64,000 bases of DNA from Burkholderiales bacterium JOSHI_001 (GCA_000244995.1 CM001438.1:3558090-3622089); one strand, 5' to 3'. Counted from the first letter of the stretch, positions 36,211 to 45,912 are shown. Numbers and translations: made by a program. The notes: generated by a model from the letters alone, not told the origin.

Positions 36211-36746
36211 GGCATCGGACTCCAGGGGTGGCGCGAGGCGTTCTCGCGCCGGGGCATGCGACACGCATCCCCTGCGGGTGGATACGCAGCGGCCGGGGCG
36301 TCGGATGCAGGGCGCACCAGATGCGGACCGAACCCGCGGCTTCGAAGTCGCGTGCGGCCTTGCCCTGCATGCGCGTGCCAGCGAGCGGCGGCGCCGTGCT
36401 GCGAGCGCCCAAAAGCAGCAGGAGCAGGCTTGCCAGCACCCTGTGGGCCCTGTCGAGAGTTGACCCGGGCCTGAACGCCACGGCTGGCCCAAGGTTGGAC
36501 TTCATCTGCATGGCCTTGCTTGCACTTTCTCGTCCAAGGCCGGGAGCCCGCATTTTCGAATGGCAGGGCCATGGCCGCTGCACGCGAGACGAATCGCATG
36601 TTGTCTGAGTCGTTCGGTTCACTGGCCCATTTCTCGATCCAGACAATCACTGTGCCCGATGTAATGCGCAGGCCGATCCTGACGACCTATGCCGACCGGC
36701 TCGCCTTGCGGGCAGCCCGACCGCCAACCCACCCCTGAGGACCATC
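36211..36746. other. 536-bp gap between divergent genes
   Basis: Separates the leftward exported protein from the rightward thioredoxin. No convincing gene; open frames here are unlike any family and lack ribosome sites. It should hold both promoters, but I see no clear boxes. Confidence 0.5.
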
Positions 36747-37127
36747 GTGAAGCTTGTTCAACTGATCACCGCCGCTACCCTGTGCTGCGCCGCCGCTGCG
36801 TCCCACGCACTCGACGTCAAACCCTACTCGGTGGCCACGCTGGCTGAAGCGCAGAAGGCCGACAAGCCGGTGGCGCTGCACTTCCGCGCCGACTGGTGCC
36901 CGACCTGCCGCGCCCAGGACAAGTTGCTCGACGCGATGAAGGCCGAGCCGGGCCTCGACATCACTGTGCTGGCGGTGAACTACGACACCGAGAAGGACCT
37001 GAAGAAGCAGTTCGCCATCCGCAGCCAGTCCACGCTGGTGGTGTTGCGCGGGCAGAAGGAAACCGGCCGCAGCATCAACGACACCACCGCAGCCGGCCTG
37101 CGCACTGCGCTGAAGACGGCGCTTTGA
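36747..37127 (+). CDS. Periplasmic thioredoxin-like protein
   Basis: 126 aa with GTG start at 36747, preceded by GAGG at good spacing. Signal peptide (LITAATLCCAAAASHA) then a thioredoxin fold with active site WCPTC (Cys51/Cys54) after HFRAD. The cis-Pro normally found near residue 100 is replaced (SQSTLVVL), so it is a divergent reductase or DsbD gamma-like domain. It is followed after 13 nt by a CcdA-like membrane protein: together they replace a full DsbD, passing electrons to the periplasm. Confidence 0.88.
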   Translation: MKLVQLITAATLCCAAAASHALDVKPYSVATLAEAQKADKPVALHFRADWCPTCRAQDKLLDAMKAEPGLDITVLAVNYDTEKDLKKQFAIRSQSTLVVLRGQKETGRSINDTTAAGLRTALKTAL

Positions 37128-37140
37128 GCGGGCCAGTCGG

Positions 37141-37875
37141 ATGTCGATCGCGTTGTCGCTGCCCCAATTGGGGCTCAGTGTGGCTGCGGGTGGCCTGACC
37201 ACCCTGTCACCCTGCGTGTTTCCGCTGCTGCCGCTGGTGTTGGGCGGTGCGGTGCAGGGCCACCTTCTCGCGCCGGTGGCCATGGGCCTGGGGATGATGC
37301 TGTCTTTCGCCGGCATCGGCGTGGTGCTCGGTGCGCTCGGGCCGGCGCTGGGCATCGACGCCGACACCATCCGCGTGGCCGGCGCGGCGATGCTGATCGC
37401 CTTTGCGCTGGTGATGCTGGTGCCGGCGCTCGGTGATCGCTTCTCGCGCTGGATGCTGCCCATTGCCAGCGCGGCCAACACCGCGTCAACGCGGCTCGAC
37501 GGCGGTTCATTGCTCAGCGCTGCGGCGCTGGGGGCTGTGCTGGGCCTCGTCTGGAGTCCTTGTTCCGGGCCGTTGCTGGGCTCAGCGCTGACGCTGGTGG
37601 CCAGCGAAGGCGGTGCCGTGCGCGGCGGCGTGGTGCTGGCCCTGTTCGGCCTGGGCGCGGCGATTCCGCTGGTGGCGGTGGCCTATGCCTCGCGCAGCGG
37701 CTTCATGCGCGCCCGTGACTGGGTTCTGGCGCGCATCGAACGCGTACGGCGCGGCTTTGCCGTGCTGCTGGGCGGCATGGGCATCGCCATACTCACCGGC
37801 GCCGACAAGTGGGTCGAGGCGCGTGTCCTGGCCTGGTTGCCGGATGCCTGGGTGAACCTGACGATCGGGATCTGA
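37141..37875 (+). CDS. CcdA/DsbD-type transmembrane electron transporter
   Basis: 244 aa, six hydrophobic helices. The paired redox Cys are present in TTLSPCVFPLLP (about residue 26) and VWSPCSGPLLG (about residue 141), arranged as in CcdA. It carries thiol electrons from cytoplasmic thioredoxin across the inner membrane. The partner is the thioredoxin encoded just upstream. It may serve cytochrome c maturation or the cupredoxin/haemoglobin proteins encoded about 1 kb away. Ends 6 nt from the convergent AraC gene. Confidence 0.9.
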   Translation: MSIALSLPQLGLSVAAGGLTTLSPCVFPLLPLVLGGAVQGHLLAPVAMGLGMMLSFAGIGVVLGALGPALGIDADTIRVAGAAMLIAFALVMLVPALGDRFSRWMLPIASAANTASTRLDGGSLLSAAALGAVLGLVWSPCSGPLLGSALTLVASEGGAVRGGVVLALFGLGAAIPLVAVAYASRSGFMRARDWVLARIERVRRGFAVLLGGMGIAILTGADKWVEARVLAWLPDAWVNLTIGI

Positions 37876-37881
37876 GTGAGC

Positions 37882-38718
37882 TCAGGGCTGGGCCCCGGCA
37901 TCGCTATGCTGCCATTGCGTGGGTGTGGAGCCCAGGCGTTGCAGGAACACACGCCCGAAAGCCCCCGGGCTGGCGTAGCCCACCTCGGCGGCCACCTGCT
38001 TCACCGCCAGTCCCTTGCGCAGCAGCGTGCGGGCGAGTCCCAGGCGCCAGTTGGTCAGATAGTCGCCGGGCGGAACGCCGACCGTGCGCGTGAAGTGCGC
38101 CGCAAAGCGCGCCCGGGACATGCCGGCCAGCCCCGCCATGGCGTCCAGGGTCCAGGTCCGTGCGGGGTCGGCATGCAGCGCGCTGATGGCCTTGGCCAGG
38201 CGCGGGTCGGCCAGGCCGGCCATCACGCCGCCGTCCACCAGCTGGTGGGCCATGGCATGGCGAAGCAACTGGATCACCAGCACCTCGGTCAGGCGGTCCA
38301 CCACCGCGCCATGTCCACAGCGGCTGGCCTGTGCCTCGCTGAACAGCAGTTGCTGGGCGAGGTCGAGGCCGGGCAGCTGGGCCAGCGGCACGTTCAGCAA
38401 GGCCGGCAGCCCCCGCAACAGCGGGTTCTCGTCACCGACTCCGAAATCGATCGACGCACAGACGACGTCGGCACCCTCGCGCTCGCCGCCGTCGAGCCGG
38501 TGTGCACCGGCGCGCGGGAAGAACAGCACGCTGGGTTCGCTGACGACGCTGTGCCGCCCCAGCGGATCGGTCACGCCCAGCGGACCGCGCCGCACCAGGT
38601 GCAGATGGCCGATGCCTGTGCCGCCGTCGAAGTCTGCAATGCCGCACAGCGCGCCGCTGTGGAACACGCGCGCACGCAGTTCGAAGCGCTGGAGCAAGGC
38701 TGAAAGGCGGTCAGGCAT
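37882..38718 (-). CDS. AraC-family transcriptional regulator (cupin_6 type)
   Basis: 278 aa. The N-terminal cupin-like half (GIADFDGGTGIGHLHLVRRG, SVLFFPRAGAHRL) fits the AraC subgroup with a cupin_6 sensor; the C-terminal half has two helix-turn-helix units (WTLDAMAGLAGMSRARFAAH and VKQVAAEVGYASPGAFGRVF). Effector is unknown. It is divergent from the exported repeat protein at 38976, which is a natural target. Confidence 0.92.
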   Translation of the reverse strand: MPDRLSALLQRFELRARVFHSGALCGIADFDGGTGIGHLHLVRRGPLGVTDPLGRHSVVSEPSVLFFPRAGAHRLDGGEREGADVVCASIDFGVGDENPLLRGLPALLNVPLAQLPGLDLAQQLLFSEAQASRCGHGAVVDRLTEVLVIQLLRHAMAHQLVDGGVMAGLADPRLAKAISALHADPARTWTLDAMAGLAGMSRARFAAHFTRTVGVPPGDYLTNWRLGLARTLLRKGLAVKQVAAEVGYASPGAFGRVFLQRLGSTPTQWQHSDAGAQP

Positions 38719-38975
38719 GAGATGAAGGGTTGAACAACGAGAACAATTCGCTGCCGTTCATCTTATCCAAGGCACTACATTGCTGCGAACCACTGAACCT
38801 GAAGACATGCCATGTCAAGCCCGTCGCTGCCGTCCCCGCTGATCCCGCGCCGGCCCGTGCCGTCTTTGCGGGTGCCGACGCCGGGCCACGGCAGCCATGG
38901 CCTGGCGGAAGTTGCCGCCGCGAACCCCAGGCTGAAGACGAACTACCCACCGCGGGGCGAATACATCGGCGCGGT

Positions 38976-40295
38976 ATGAGCGTGCTGCGCCCTCTTTGGA
39001 TGACGCGGCGCCGGGCCCTGTTCGCAGGCTTCGTCGGGCTGGGTGCCGCCAGCGGGCGGGTCGGCGCGCAAGCCACGGCCGCGGCTGACCCCACGCCCTG
39101 GGTCGCGCGTGCCGTGCCGGCAGTCGAGCCGATGTGGCATTTGCATGTGGGCGGACCCTCGGGTTTGCTGGGCACGGGCGCCAGCGGCAGTTTGTGGGCC
39201 TTGTCGCTGAAGGGCCAGGCACCGCGCCGCCTCGCCGAAGGGATCGACACGAGCACGCCCATCGCCACGGGCCACGGCCGCATCGCCGCACGCAAGGCCG
39301 ACGGCGGACTGTGGGTCTGGGAAGAAGCCGGCGGGGCTGGCCGTGTGCACACAGTGCCCCCATCGCGCTCTGCGAACCTGTCAGTGCACGCTGGACTGCT
39401 GATCCTGCCGCTGGCAGTGCTGGCCGTCGTGACCGCCAGCGCCCAGCCAGCCGACCCGCTAGGCCACCGCCTTGCCCGTTTCGAGCCCGACGCCGAGGGA
39501 CATTGGCGTGAGGTGGCGCGATCAAAGAACACCGTGCTGCCCGACGCGCGGCCCGTGCAAGTCGACCTGGACGGTCTTGGCGACGGTGGCCACATCGCTG
39601 TGCTGGCCGGTCCTGACGGCAGCCGCTACGACCATGGCGTGCTGGGCGATGCCATCGAGGCCACGCGGATGCTCTGGCTTGAACGCCACGGGCTGGACCC
39701 TCTGCGCGAACTGAGCCTGCCGGCCCCGCATGTCTTCGAAGACATCGCTCCCAGGCCCGTGTTGCTGCCCGGCGCGCAGCCTGGGCGCGGCCTGCTGACG
39801 GTGCGCTCGGGGCCCGACGGCGGCCAGCTGGCGCTGGTGACGGCCGACCCGGCACGGCCCCAGGGCCTGCGCCTGGCCGCACTGGGCGACACGGTCGGCG
39901 GCTATCACCGCTGGCTGGCGCCCACCACCGATGGCCGCCACTTGGCGGCCGTGCACACGCCGCACATCGGCGGCGTGCTGCACGTCTACCAGCCCGACGG
40001 CGAGCGACTGACCCGGAGACGCTTGCACGCCGATGTCAGCACCCACCGCATCGGCACGCGCGAGATCGACCTCGCGGCGTGGCTGCAAGGGCTGCTGATC
40101 TTGCCCAGCCAGGACGGCCGCCAACTGCGGCTGTTGAACCCGGCGGCGGATTGGACCGAGTTGAAGGCGGTGACGCTGCCAGGGCGCGCCATCCTGACCG
40201 CTGCGGTGCCCGACGCCCCAGCGCTGGCCGTCCTGCTTGAAGGCGGCCAGGTCGTGCTGGTGGGGCCTTCAGCGCGCGCCGGCTTGCACGGCTGA
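38976..40295 (+). CDS. Exported beta-propeller-like protein of unknown function
   Basis: 439 aa from ATG at 38976; an ATG at 39000 gives MTRRRALFAGFVGLG, which looks like the true signal peptide with a twin-Arg-like start. The remainder repeats short strand-turn units (SGSLWALSLKG, GGLWVWEEAGG, HLAAVHTPHIGGVLHVY) as in YVTN/WD-like propellers. No catalytic residues recognised. It is convergent with a reductive-dehalogenase-like gene and divergent from an AraC regulator. Confidence 0.7.
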   Translation: MSVLRPLWMTRRRALFAGFVGLGAASGRVGAQATAAADPTPWVARAVPAVEPMWHLHVGGPSGLLGTGASGSLWALSLKGQAPRRLAEGIDTSTPIATGHGRIAARKADGGLWVWEEAGGAGRVHTVPPSRSANLSVHAGLLILPLAVLAVVTASAQPADPLGHRLARFEPDAEGHWREVARSKNTVLPDARPVQVDLDGLGDGGHIAVLAGPDGSRYDHGVLGDAIEATRMLWLERHGLDPLRELSLPAPHVFEDIAPRPVLLPGAQPGRGLLTVRSGPDGGQLALVTADPARPQGLRLAALGDTVGGYHRWLAPTTDGRHLAAVHTPHIGGVLHVYQPDGERLTRRRLHADVSTHRIGTREIDLAAWLQGLLILPSQDGRQLRLLNPAADWTELKAVTLPGRAILTAAVPDAPALAVLLEGGQVVLVGPSARAGLHG

Positions 40296-40318
40296 GAGAC
40301 GGTCGGCACCGCCGCCGC

Positions 40319-42448
40319 TCAAGGCCCTGCCTTGCTTTTGGCGCGGCGCCGGCGCGCGGCAAGCGGCGACTCGGCCGCCGCATACGCCGCCAGGCCGGCA
40401 GGGCGGTCGATGGGCAGGACGTCCTTCAGCGTCGTGCCGCCAGCGGGCTGCAGCGCCGGCGGAAAGAAGGCCAGTTTCTGCGCCGCGGCCAGCTTGCCGG
40501 TGCGCGCGAGGTCGAGGTCGCGCTCGTTGACGCCGGCCGGCGGTTTGACCGACACGCCGTCCACGATCTCCAGATCGAACCACCAGCGCTTGACCGGATT
40601 GCGCTGGCCACCACCCGTGCGGTCGTCATGCTCGATGAGCTGGCGGCGCGATGCCGGCACGTTGATGGACAGCCACAGCAGCCGCTCCGATTCGACCAGG
40701 TCCTCGCGGTTGTAGGGGCAGGTCTTCATGCAGCGGCCGCAGGCCGAGCCCTTCATGTTGGTCAGCCGGTACTTGCCGCATTTCTCGACGTCGGGCTTCC
40801 AGATCTCGTAGCCGTTGAACATCACCTTGGGGCCGAACGGGATGGCATTGCAGGGGCATTCGCGCGCGCACTTCATGCACGCGTTGCACATCGCCTGCAG
40901 GCCGAAGTCGATGGGCTTGTCCACCGCCAGCGGCAGGTCGGTCGTGAACAGCACCGACTTCGAACGTGGCCCGATAAAGGGGTTCAGGATCAGCTCGCCG
41001 ATGCGCGACAACTCGCCCAGCCCGGCCATCAGCACCGCCGGCAGGTGCAACAGCTCGGAGTGGGCGTTGGAGTGGGCGCGTGCCGAATGCCCCATGCGCC
41101 GCACGTGCGCGGCCATCACGCCGGCGATGGTGGCACCCCGCAGGTAGGCCCGCATCGACTGCGCGCCCGAGATCCAGTCGTCACCCGAGGCCCCCTCCAT
41201 GGTCTCGAAACCCTGGTCGATCAGCATCACCACCGCGTACCGGTGGTAGGGCGCGATCGGCCGGCCCTCGACCTCGTCGTGCGAGTAGTACATCCAGGGC
41301 TCGGCCTCGCTGATGCCCACCAGGTCCGCGCCAAGCACATGGGCCAGGGCCTTGATCGCGTTGGCGTTGCGCTGCGGGTCCGACAAATCGCCGCCGAAGC
41401 CGGTGGGCTGCAGCGGCTCACGCGTGCCCTGCAGCGGCACCAGGCCGCGGATCAGCGGCGTCATCGCAAAGGCCAGCGGGTGCTTGACGGCGAAGCGCGT
41501 GCGCTCGGTCCCGGCCTTCTCGCCCAGGTCGCCGGCCAGCGCCCGGGTGAACAGGTCGGCGCGCTTGGGCACGCGCCGGATCTCGTCGCGCAGGACCAGC
41601 GTGGTCGGTTCGTCAACGCGGCGGATGCGTTCCATCGCGTACCGGCCCAGGTGCACCGGGCGCCGCGCCAGGTCATCGTCTTCGAAGCCGGGCCGGGTGC
41701 CGGGTGCGCCCATGTAGGTGGCCGCGTCGGGCCAGGCCAGCGAAGCATCCGGCGCGATGGGCAGATCGATGGCCAGCGGGTAGTCGGTGGTGACGGCTGC
41801 GACGCGGAAGCCCCGCCTGGAAAAGGGCATGGCGAGCACGCCATCGACGGCCTTGGCCACGCCTGCGCGCTGGGCCAGGGCGGCCAGGTCGACCCGCGTC
41901 CGCCTGGCGCCATCACCCGCTGTTTCGTTGGCCACATGCCCGCGCGCCGACCAGCCCAGCGCGCGGATGTACCCCGCCATGACCACCGCAATCTCGGCAC
42001 AGCGCAGGTCGGCGCGTTCGGCTTGGGTCCCGCGGATCCATTCGGCGCCGGGCTCGCCGGGTTGCGGTTCCCGGCTGAACTCGACCAGAAAGACGAAGGC
42101 GAGGCTGTGGGTTGGATGGGCGGTGTCCAGCCAGTCCTGCGGCTGCAGTTCGCAGACGCCGGCCAGCGTGGCGTCCAGGAAGTAGGCCGAAGCCTTGAGG
42201 TTGCGAGCGCGCACGACCCCATCGTCGGGCACCGGCGCGCGTGCGGGTGCTATCACGCCATCGAGGTGTTGTTCGAAAAGCGCGCGGTACTCGGGCAACG
42301 CGTCCAGCATCGCGTCGGCGCCAGCCTGGGCGGCATCGGTCGGCTGGCGCGCGCCGGCGATCGGCTCCGCTGCTTCACGCGGCAGCAGCTCTGTCGGCAA
42401 CACGCCAAAATCGAAGGGGCGATCCCGGTTGGAAAAGAGTCGGGCCAC
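40319..42448 (-). CDS. Reductive-dehalogenase-like iron-sulfur protein
   Basis: 709 aa with a GTG start at 42448 that has GGAG five nt upstream. The C-terminal part contains two 4Fe-4S motifs: CNACMKCARECP (C-x2-C-x2-C-x3-C) and C-x12-C-x2-C-x3-CP ending in CGRCMKTCPYN, the exact spacing of corrinoid reductive dehalogenases. A dehalogenase-like core with DLVGISEAEPWMYYSHDE precedes them; the N-terminal ~300 residues appear to be a second, degenerate copy of that core lacking clusters. There is no Tat signal and no RdhB anchor gene, so it is cytoplasmic. Substrate unknown; could reduce halogenated aromatics or be an epoxyqueuosine-reductase relative. Confidence 0.85.
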   Translation of the reverse strand: MARLFSNRDRPFDFGVLPTELLPREAAEPIAGARQPTDAAQAGADAMLDALPEYRALFEQHLDGVIAPARAPVPDDGVVRARNLKASAYFLDATLAGVCELQPQDWLDTAHPTHSLAFVFLVEFSREPQPGEPGAEWIRGTQAERADLRCAEIAVVMAGYIRALGWSARGHVANETAGDGARRTRVDLAALAQRAGVAKAVDGVLAMPFSRRGFRVAAVTTDYPLAIDLPIAPDASLAWPDAATYMGAPGTRPGFEDDDLARRPVHLGRYAMERIRRVDEPTTLVLRDEIRRVPKRADLFTRALAGDLGEKAGTERTRFAVKHPLAFAMTPLIRGLVPLQGTREPLQPTGFGGDLSDPQRNANAIKALAHVLGADLVGISEAEPWMYYSHDEVEGRPIAPYHRYAVVMLIDQGFETMEGASGDDWISGAQSMRAYLRGATIAGVMAAHVRRMGHSARAHSNAHSELLHLPAVLMAGLGELSRIGELILNPFIGPRSKSVLFTTDLPLAVDKPIDFGLQAMCNACMKCARECPCNAIPFGPKVMFNGYEIWKPDVEKCGKYRLTNMKGSACGRCMKTCPYNREDLVESERLLWLSINVPASRRQLIEHDDRTGGGQRNPVKRWWFDLEIVDGVSVKPPAGVNERDLDLARTGKLAAAQKLAFFPPALQPAGGTTLKDVLPIDRPAGLAAYAAAESPLAARRRRAKSKAGP

Positions 42449-42527
42449 GCTGTCTCCAGCTTGAGCAAGCCCGCAGCGTAACAAGGACCGGTTTCTGCCC
42501 CGGGCCAGCCCGGGACTTCACTCCGGA

Positions 42528-44027
42528 TCAAGCCGCCAGCGGCAGCGCCAGGCACAGCCGGGTGCCGCCCCCTGGCGCGGGGAGTGGCCGCAGGCTGCCC
42601 CCGTGCAGCACGGCCACGCGTTGCGCGATGGCCAGGCCGAGGCCCCCGATGCCGCCGCTGCTGCGCTTGATCGGCGGGTCGCGCAGCGACAGGCCCTGGT
42701 CCAGCCGCTGGTGCAGTTCCCCAGGCAGACCCGGTCCGCCGTCTTCCACCACGATTTCGGCCTGCGTGCCTTCTCGGCGCAGGCTCACGCGCACGGGCTG
42801 GCTGCCGGGGGCATGGCGCAATGCGTTGTCGATCAGGTTCGTCAAAGCACGCTCGATCAGCTGCAGGTCGCCGTCGAGTTCCAGGCGGCCCGGGGGCAGG
42901 CCATGCAACATGACCGAGGGCTGCACATCGTGGAGCCCGAACTTCTGCACCGCATCGGTCACCACCTCGTCCAGGCTGAAGCGCTCGCGGTGCAACACTT
43001 GCGCATTGGACTGCAGCGCAGCCAGCTCGAACAACTGCTGGGACAAACGGCTGACCTTGCTGCTTTGCGCCAGCGCGGCCTGCAGCACCGCCGCGCCGCG
43101 CGCCGCGTCCGGTGTGGCATTGCCCGCCAAGGCCTCCAGGTGGCCATGCAGCGCCGTCAGCGGCGTGCGCAGGTCATGCGCCACGCTGGCCATCATCTCG
43201 CGGTGGTCGGTCACCTGGCGCTGCTCGCGTTCGGCCTGTGACTCGATGCGCCGGGTCATGTCGCCGAAGGCATCGGCCAGGGCCTGTACCTCATCGCCCA
43301 GCGGACGCGTCGGTGCGTCACGGGCCGAGCCGTCGGCGGCGTCGGTGCTGCGCCGGCTGTAGTCGCGAAGATTCCGAGCCAGGCGGTGCAGTGGCCGGGT
43401 CAGCCGGCGGAAGGTGAACAGCCCCAGGCCCAGGGTCACCAGAAGGCCCATGGCTGCGGCCAGCGCGGCGCCCCGCCACAGGCGGTCGGCGCCGAGCTGG
43501 GCGGCCACGGCCCCGCGCGCCGGGCTGTCCAGCACAACGTAGAGGTAACCCGGCGGCCGGACATCGCCCGGGCGCACCGGAAACATGGCGGCGCTGAAGA
43601 TGCGCGGCACACCCGAGCCCATCGGGTCGGTGCCGCGCAGCGGCAGTGGCGCACCCGCCAGGAAGGCGCGGATGGCGTTCAGGTCCACCTGGTGCTGCCG
43701 CACCATGCCGGGCTCACCGATGTAGTGCTGCACACGCCCGTCGGCACCCAGCAGGTAGACCTGCACGCCAGGGTTCACCGTCATCAGCATCGACAGCAAG
43801 GCGCCCCGCGCGCTGCGTTCGGCCTCGTCGCGGTCGGGCGAGGCGATCTCGGGCCAGTGTTCGACGATGTGCAGGGCCAGCCCATGCGACAAGCGCTGCA
43901 GCGACTCCTGCTCCTGCTCGGCCGCCACCTGCCGCCCGAGCAGGGCCACAAAGGCGCCATAGGCCAGCAGCAGCACGGCCAGGGCCCACGACAGCCGGGT
44001 GGTGAAGGACCGGCCCGGCGCGCTCAT
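42528..44027 (-). CDS. Sensor histidine kinase (EnvZ/BaeS type)
   Basis: 499 aa from ATG at 44027, overlapping the regulator stop as ATGA. Membrane helix 1 near residues 10-30, periplasmic sensor of ~150 residues, helix 2 (GAALAAAMGLLVTLGLGLFTF), HAMP, HisKA phosphoacceptor in ASVAHDLRTPLTALHG, N-box LIDNALRHAPG, G1 VEDGGPGLPG and G2 GGLGLAIAQR. It pairs with the OmpR-type regulator encoded upstream. The same operon starts with a spondin-domain PEP-CTERM protein gene. Confidence 0.93.
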   Translation of the reverse strand: MSAPGRSFTTRLSWALAVLLLAYGAFVALLGRQVAAEQEQESLQRLSHGLALHIVEHWPEIASPDRDEAERSARGALLSMLMTVNPGVQVYLLGADGRVQHYIGEPGMVRQHQVDLNAIRAFLAGAPLPLRGTDPMGSGVPRIFSAAMFPVRPGDVRPPGYLYVVLDSPARGAVAAQLGADRLWRGAALAAAMGLLVTLGLGLFTFRRLTRPLHRLARNLRDYSRRSTDAADGSARDAPTRPLGDEVQALADAFGDMTRRIESQAEREQRQVTDHREMMASVAHDLRTPLTALHGHLEALAGNATPDAARGAAVLQAALAQSSKVSRLSQQLFELAALQSNAQVLHRERFSLDEVVTDAVQKFGLHDVQPSVMLHGLPPGRLELDGDLQLIERALTNLIDNALRHAPGSQPVRVSLRREGTQAEIVVEDGGPGLPGELHQRLDQGLSLRDPPIKRSSGGIGGLGLAIAQRVAVLHGGSLRPLPAPGGGTRLCLALPLAA

Positions 44028-44728
44028 GGCGTGGGCTCCGGATCGAAACGGTAGCCCACGCCCCACACGGTGACCACGCGCCGGGGGTTGCGCGGGTCGT
44101 CCTCGATGCGACTGCGCAGCCGGTTGATGTGGGAGTTGACGGTGTGCTCGTAGCCGTCGAAGCCATCGCCCCAGACCCGTTGCAGCAGTTCCCCGCGGCT
44201 GAAGGGGCGACCCGGATGCTTCAGCAGGAAATGCAGCAGATCGAATTCACGCAGGGTCAAGGGCACCACGGTGCTGTCGCGCAGCAGCTCGCGCCGCACG
44301 GTGTCCAACCGGAAGGGGCCGAAGCTGAACTCCTGCCGCGCTGCCGCCGTCGAGCGCATCTGCTCGATGCGCCGCAGCAACGCCCGGATTCGGGCCACCA
44401 GTTCCAGCATCGAGAATGGCTTGGCCACATAGTCGTCGGCGCCCAGTTCCAGCCCCAGCACGCGGTGCGCTTCGGCCGAGCGTGCGCTGAGCATGATGAC
44501 AGGCACGTCGGCATGCCGGGCGCGCAGATGGCGGCAGACCTCCCAGCCATCGGCGCCCGGCAGCATCAGGTCCAGCAGCACCAGATCCCAGCGCTGCCGG
44601 TCGATGGCGGCCATCGCCTGCCGGCCGTCGGCCTCGCGGTGCAGTCGGTAGCCAGCGTCTTCAAGATGCAGTCGTAGGGCCACGGCGATGGCGTCGTCGT
44701 CTTCGACCAGCAGGATGTGTTCATTCAT
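44024..44728 (-). CDS. OmpR-family response regulator
   Basis: 234 aa. Receiver with LLVEDDD, acceptor Asp53 (LVLLDLMLPG), VIMLSAR and AKPF; C-terminal winged helix with LTLREFDLLHFLLKHPGR and VNSHINRLRSRIEDDP then GVGYRF. Activates or represses target genes upon phosphorylation by the kinase encoded downstream. 66 nt separate it from the spondin-domain gene, which is likely co-transcribed or the direct target. Confidence 0.95.
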   Translation of the reverse strand: MNEHILLVEDDDAIAVALRLHLEDAGYRLHREADGRQAMAAIDRQRWDLVLLDLMLPGADGWEVCRHLRARHADVPVIMLSARSAEAHRVLGLELGADDYVAKPFSMLELVARIRALLRRIEQMRSTAAARQEFSFGPFRLDTVRRELLRDSTVVPLTLREFDLLHFLLKHPGRPFSRGELLQRVWGDGFDGYEHTVNSHINRLRSRIEDDPRNPRRVVTVWGVGYRFDPEPTP

Positions 44729-44794
44729 GGGTGGCCGGCGCCGCCCCTGTGCAGCGCCGGCAATTCATTGGAACAGACCGTAAGGCTCAAGGCA

Positions 44795-45613
44795 TCAGGC
44801 TGCGGCCCTGCCGACCAGCGGCATGTCACCGCGCCGGCGGCGTGCAACATAGCCGATGGTTATCAGACCCGCTGCCATCAGCGCATAGCTGCCGGGCTCG
44901 GGCACGGGCGAGACGCCGAAGGTGATGCGGTACACATCGCTGTCGGCCGTCAAGGCGCTGTTGAAGGTGTAGCCGGCCCCTGTGGTCAGGCTGTTGAAGC
45001 CCGCGAACTCGGCGAAGTTGAAGGCGACGACCGAGTTCTGGTCCCGGCGCAGGTCGTTGTTGCCGGCAAAAGCCGCGGCGGCCGGGTCGAAGACCTCCGA
45101 ACCGGCGTCCCAGATCTCGTGCGCCTGGATGCCGATGGCGGAAATGTTCAAGTTGCCGGCGGCGTTGAAGAGCCGGTACGCGGTGGGGCTGTCGTTGCCG
45201 ATGAAGAAATCATTGCTCGGCACCGCCATCGCGCCGAAGGTGAAGTAGGGGTTCAGCACCGTGTCGACACGGAAGGTCAGGCTGCTGGAGGCCCCCGGCA
45301 ACAGCAGGCCGCCGATGGTGCCCCGGGTGGCATTCGGATCGGCGGCAGCAAACGCCGCTTGCCAGGCGCCGCCTGCGCCGCCTTCGGCCACCGAGATGAT
45401 CGGCGCCGTGGCCACGCCGCCCAAGTTGAAGGCGTCGAAGCTGCCGTTGTTGAAGCCGACGTGCAGGGGGGCGAAGCTGATGCTGTTGCTGGGGGCAAGG
45501 TTCTGCACCTTGACCGTCACGTCGACGACAGCGGCCTGCGCTGAGGCGCACAGCGCGAACACGGTGGCGATGGCTACGCCTGTGCGCGAGCAGAGGAAAG
45601 GGCGTTGGATCAT
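44795..45613 (-). CDS. Spondin-domain PEP-CTERM secreted protein
   Basis: 272 aa from ATG at 45613 with AGGAG in front. Signal peptide (TGVAIATVFALCASAQAA), then a spondin_N domain (VTVKVQNLAPSNSISFAPLH, EIWDAGSEVFDPAAAAF). The C-terminus has the exosortase sorting signal: VPEPGSY, hydrophobic helix, and ARRRR tail. Spondin_N domains bind extracellular matrix in animals; the bacterial role is unknown, perhaps biofilm adhesion together with the exopolysaccharide. Followed by an OmpR-type two-component pair in the same direction. No sigma-54 motif was found upstream. Confidence 0.9.
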   Translation of the reverse strand: MIQRPFLCSRTGVAIATVFALCASAQAAVVDVTVKVQNLAPSNSISFAPLHVGFNNGSFDAFNLGGVATAPIISVAEGGAGGAWQAAFAAADPNATRGTIGGLLLPGASSSLTFRVDTVLNPYFTFGAMAVPSNDFFIGNDSPTAYRLFNAAGNLNISAIGIQAHEIWDAGSEVFDPAAAAFAGNNDLRRDQNSVVAFNFAEFAGFNSLTTGAGYTFNSALTADSDVYRITFGVSPVPEPGSYALMAAGLITIGYVARRRRGDMPLVGRAAA

Positions 45614-45912
45614 GGAGGACTCCTGGCAAGGCTGTGGTGGGAGCGAAGTTCGCAATGCCGAACTCGCACAGGTGATGCTAGGAAGACGAGGTCATCGATG
45701 CCTCACCGGAAGTTCACCGCGGCGGGAACCTCCGCTCGGGCCCCGGCTGATCGAGTGGTTGCTGTCAGGTGGCGGTGAACCGGCAATCCCGGTCACAACC
45801 TGACATTCGCCCTGACACCCGAAAGCTGACGGGCGGCGGTGACCATGAAACGACACAGAGGCTGATCCGCTGGCCTTAGCTCGACTAACCGACGATGAAC
45901 CCTCAGGCGACT

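Noticed and set aside
40628-42481. 617-codon open frame opposite the dehalogenase-like gene
   Set aside because: His/Gln/Arg-rich shadow frame of a real high-G+C gene; no family features.
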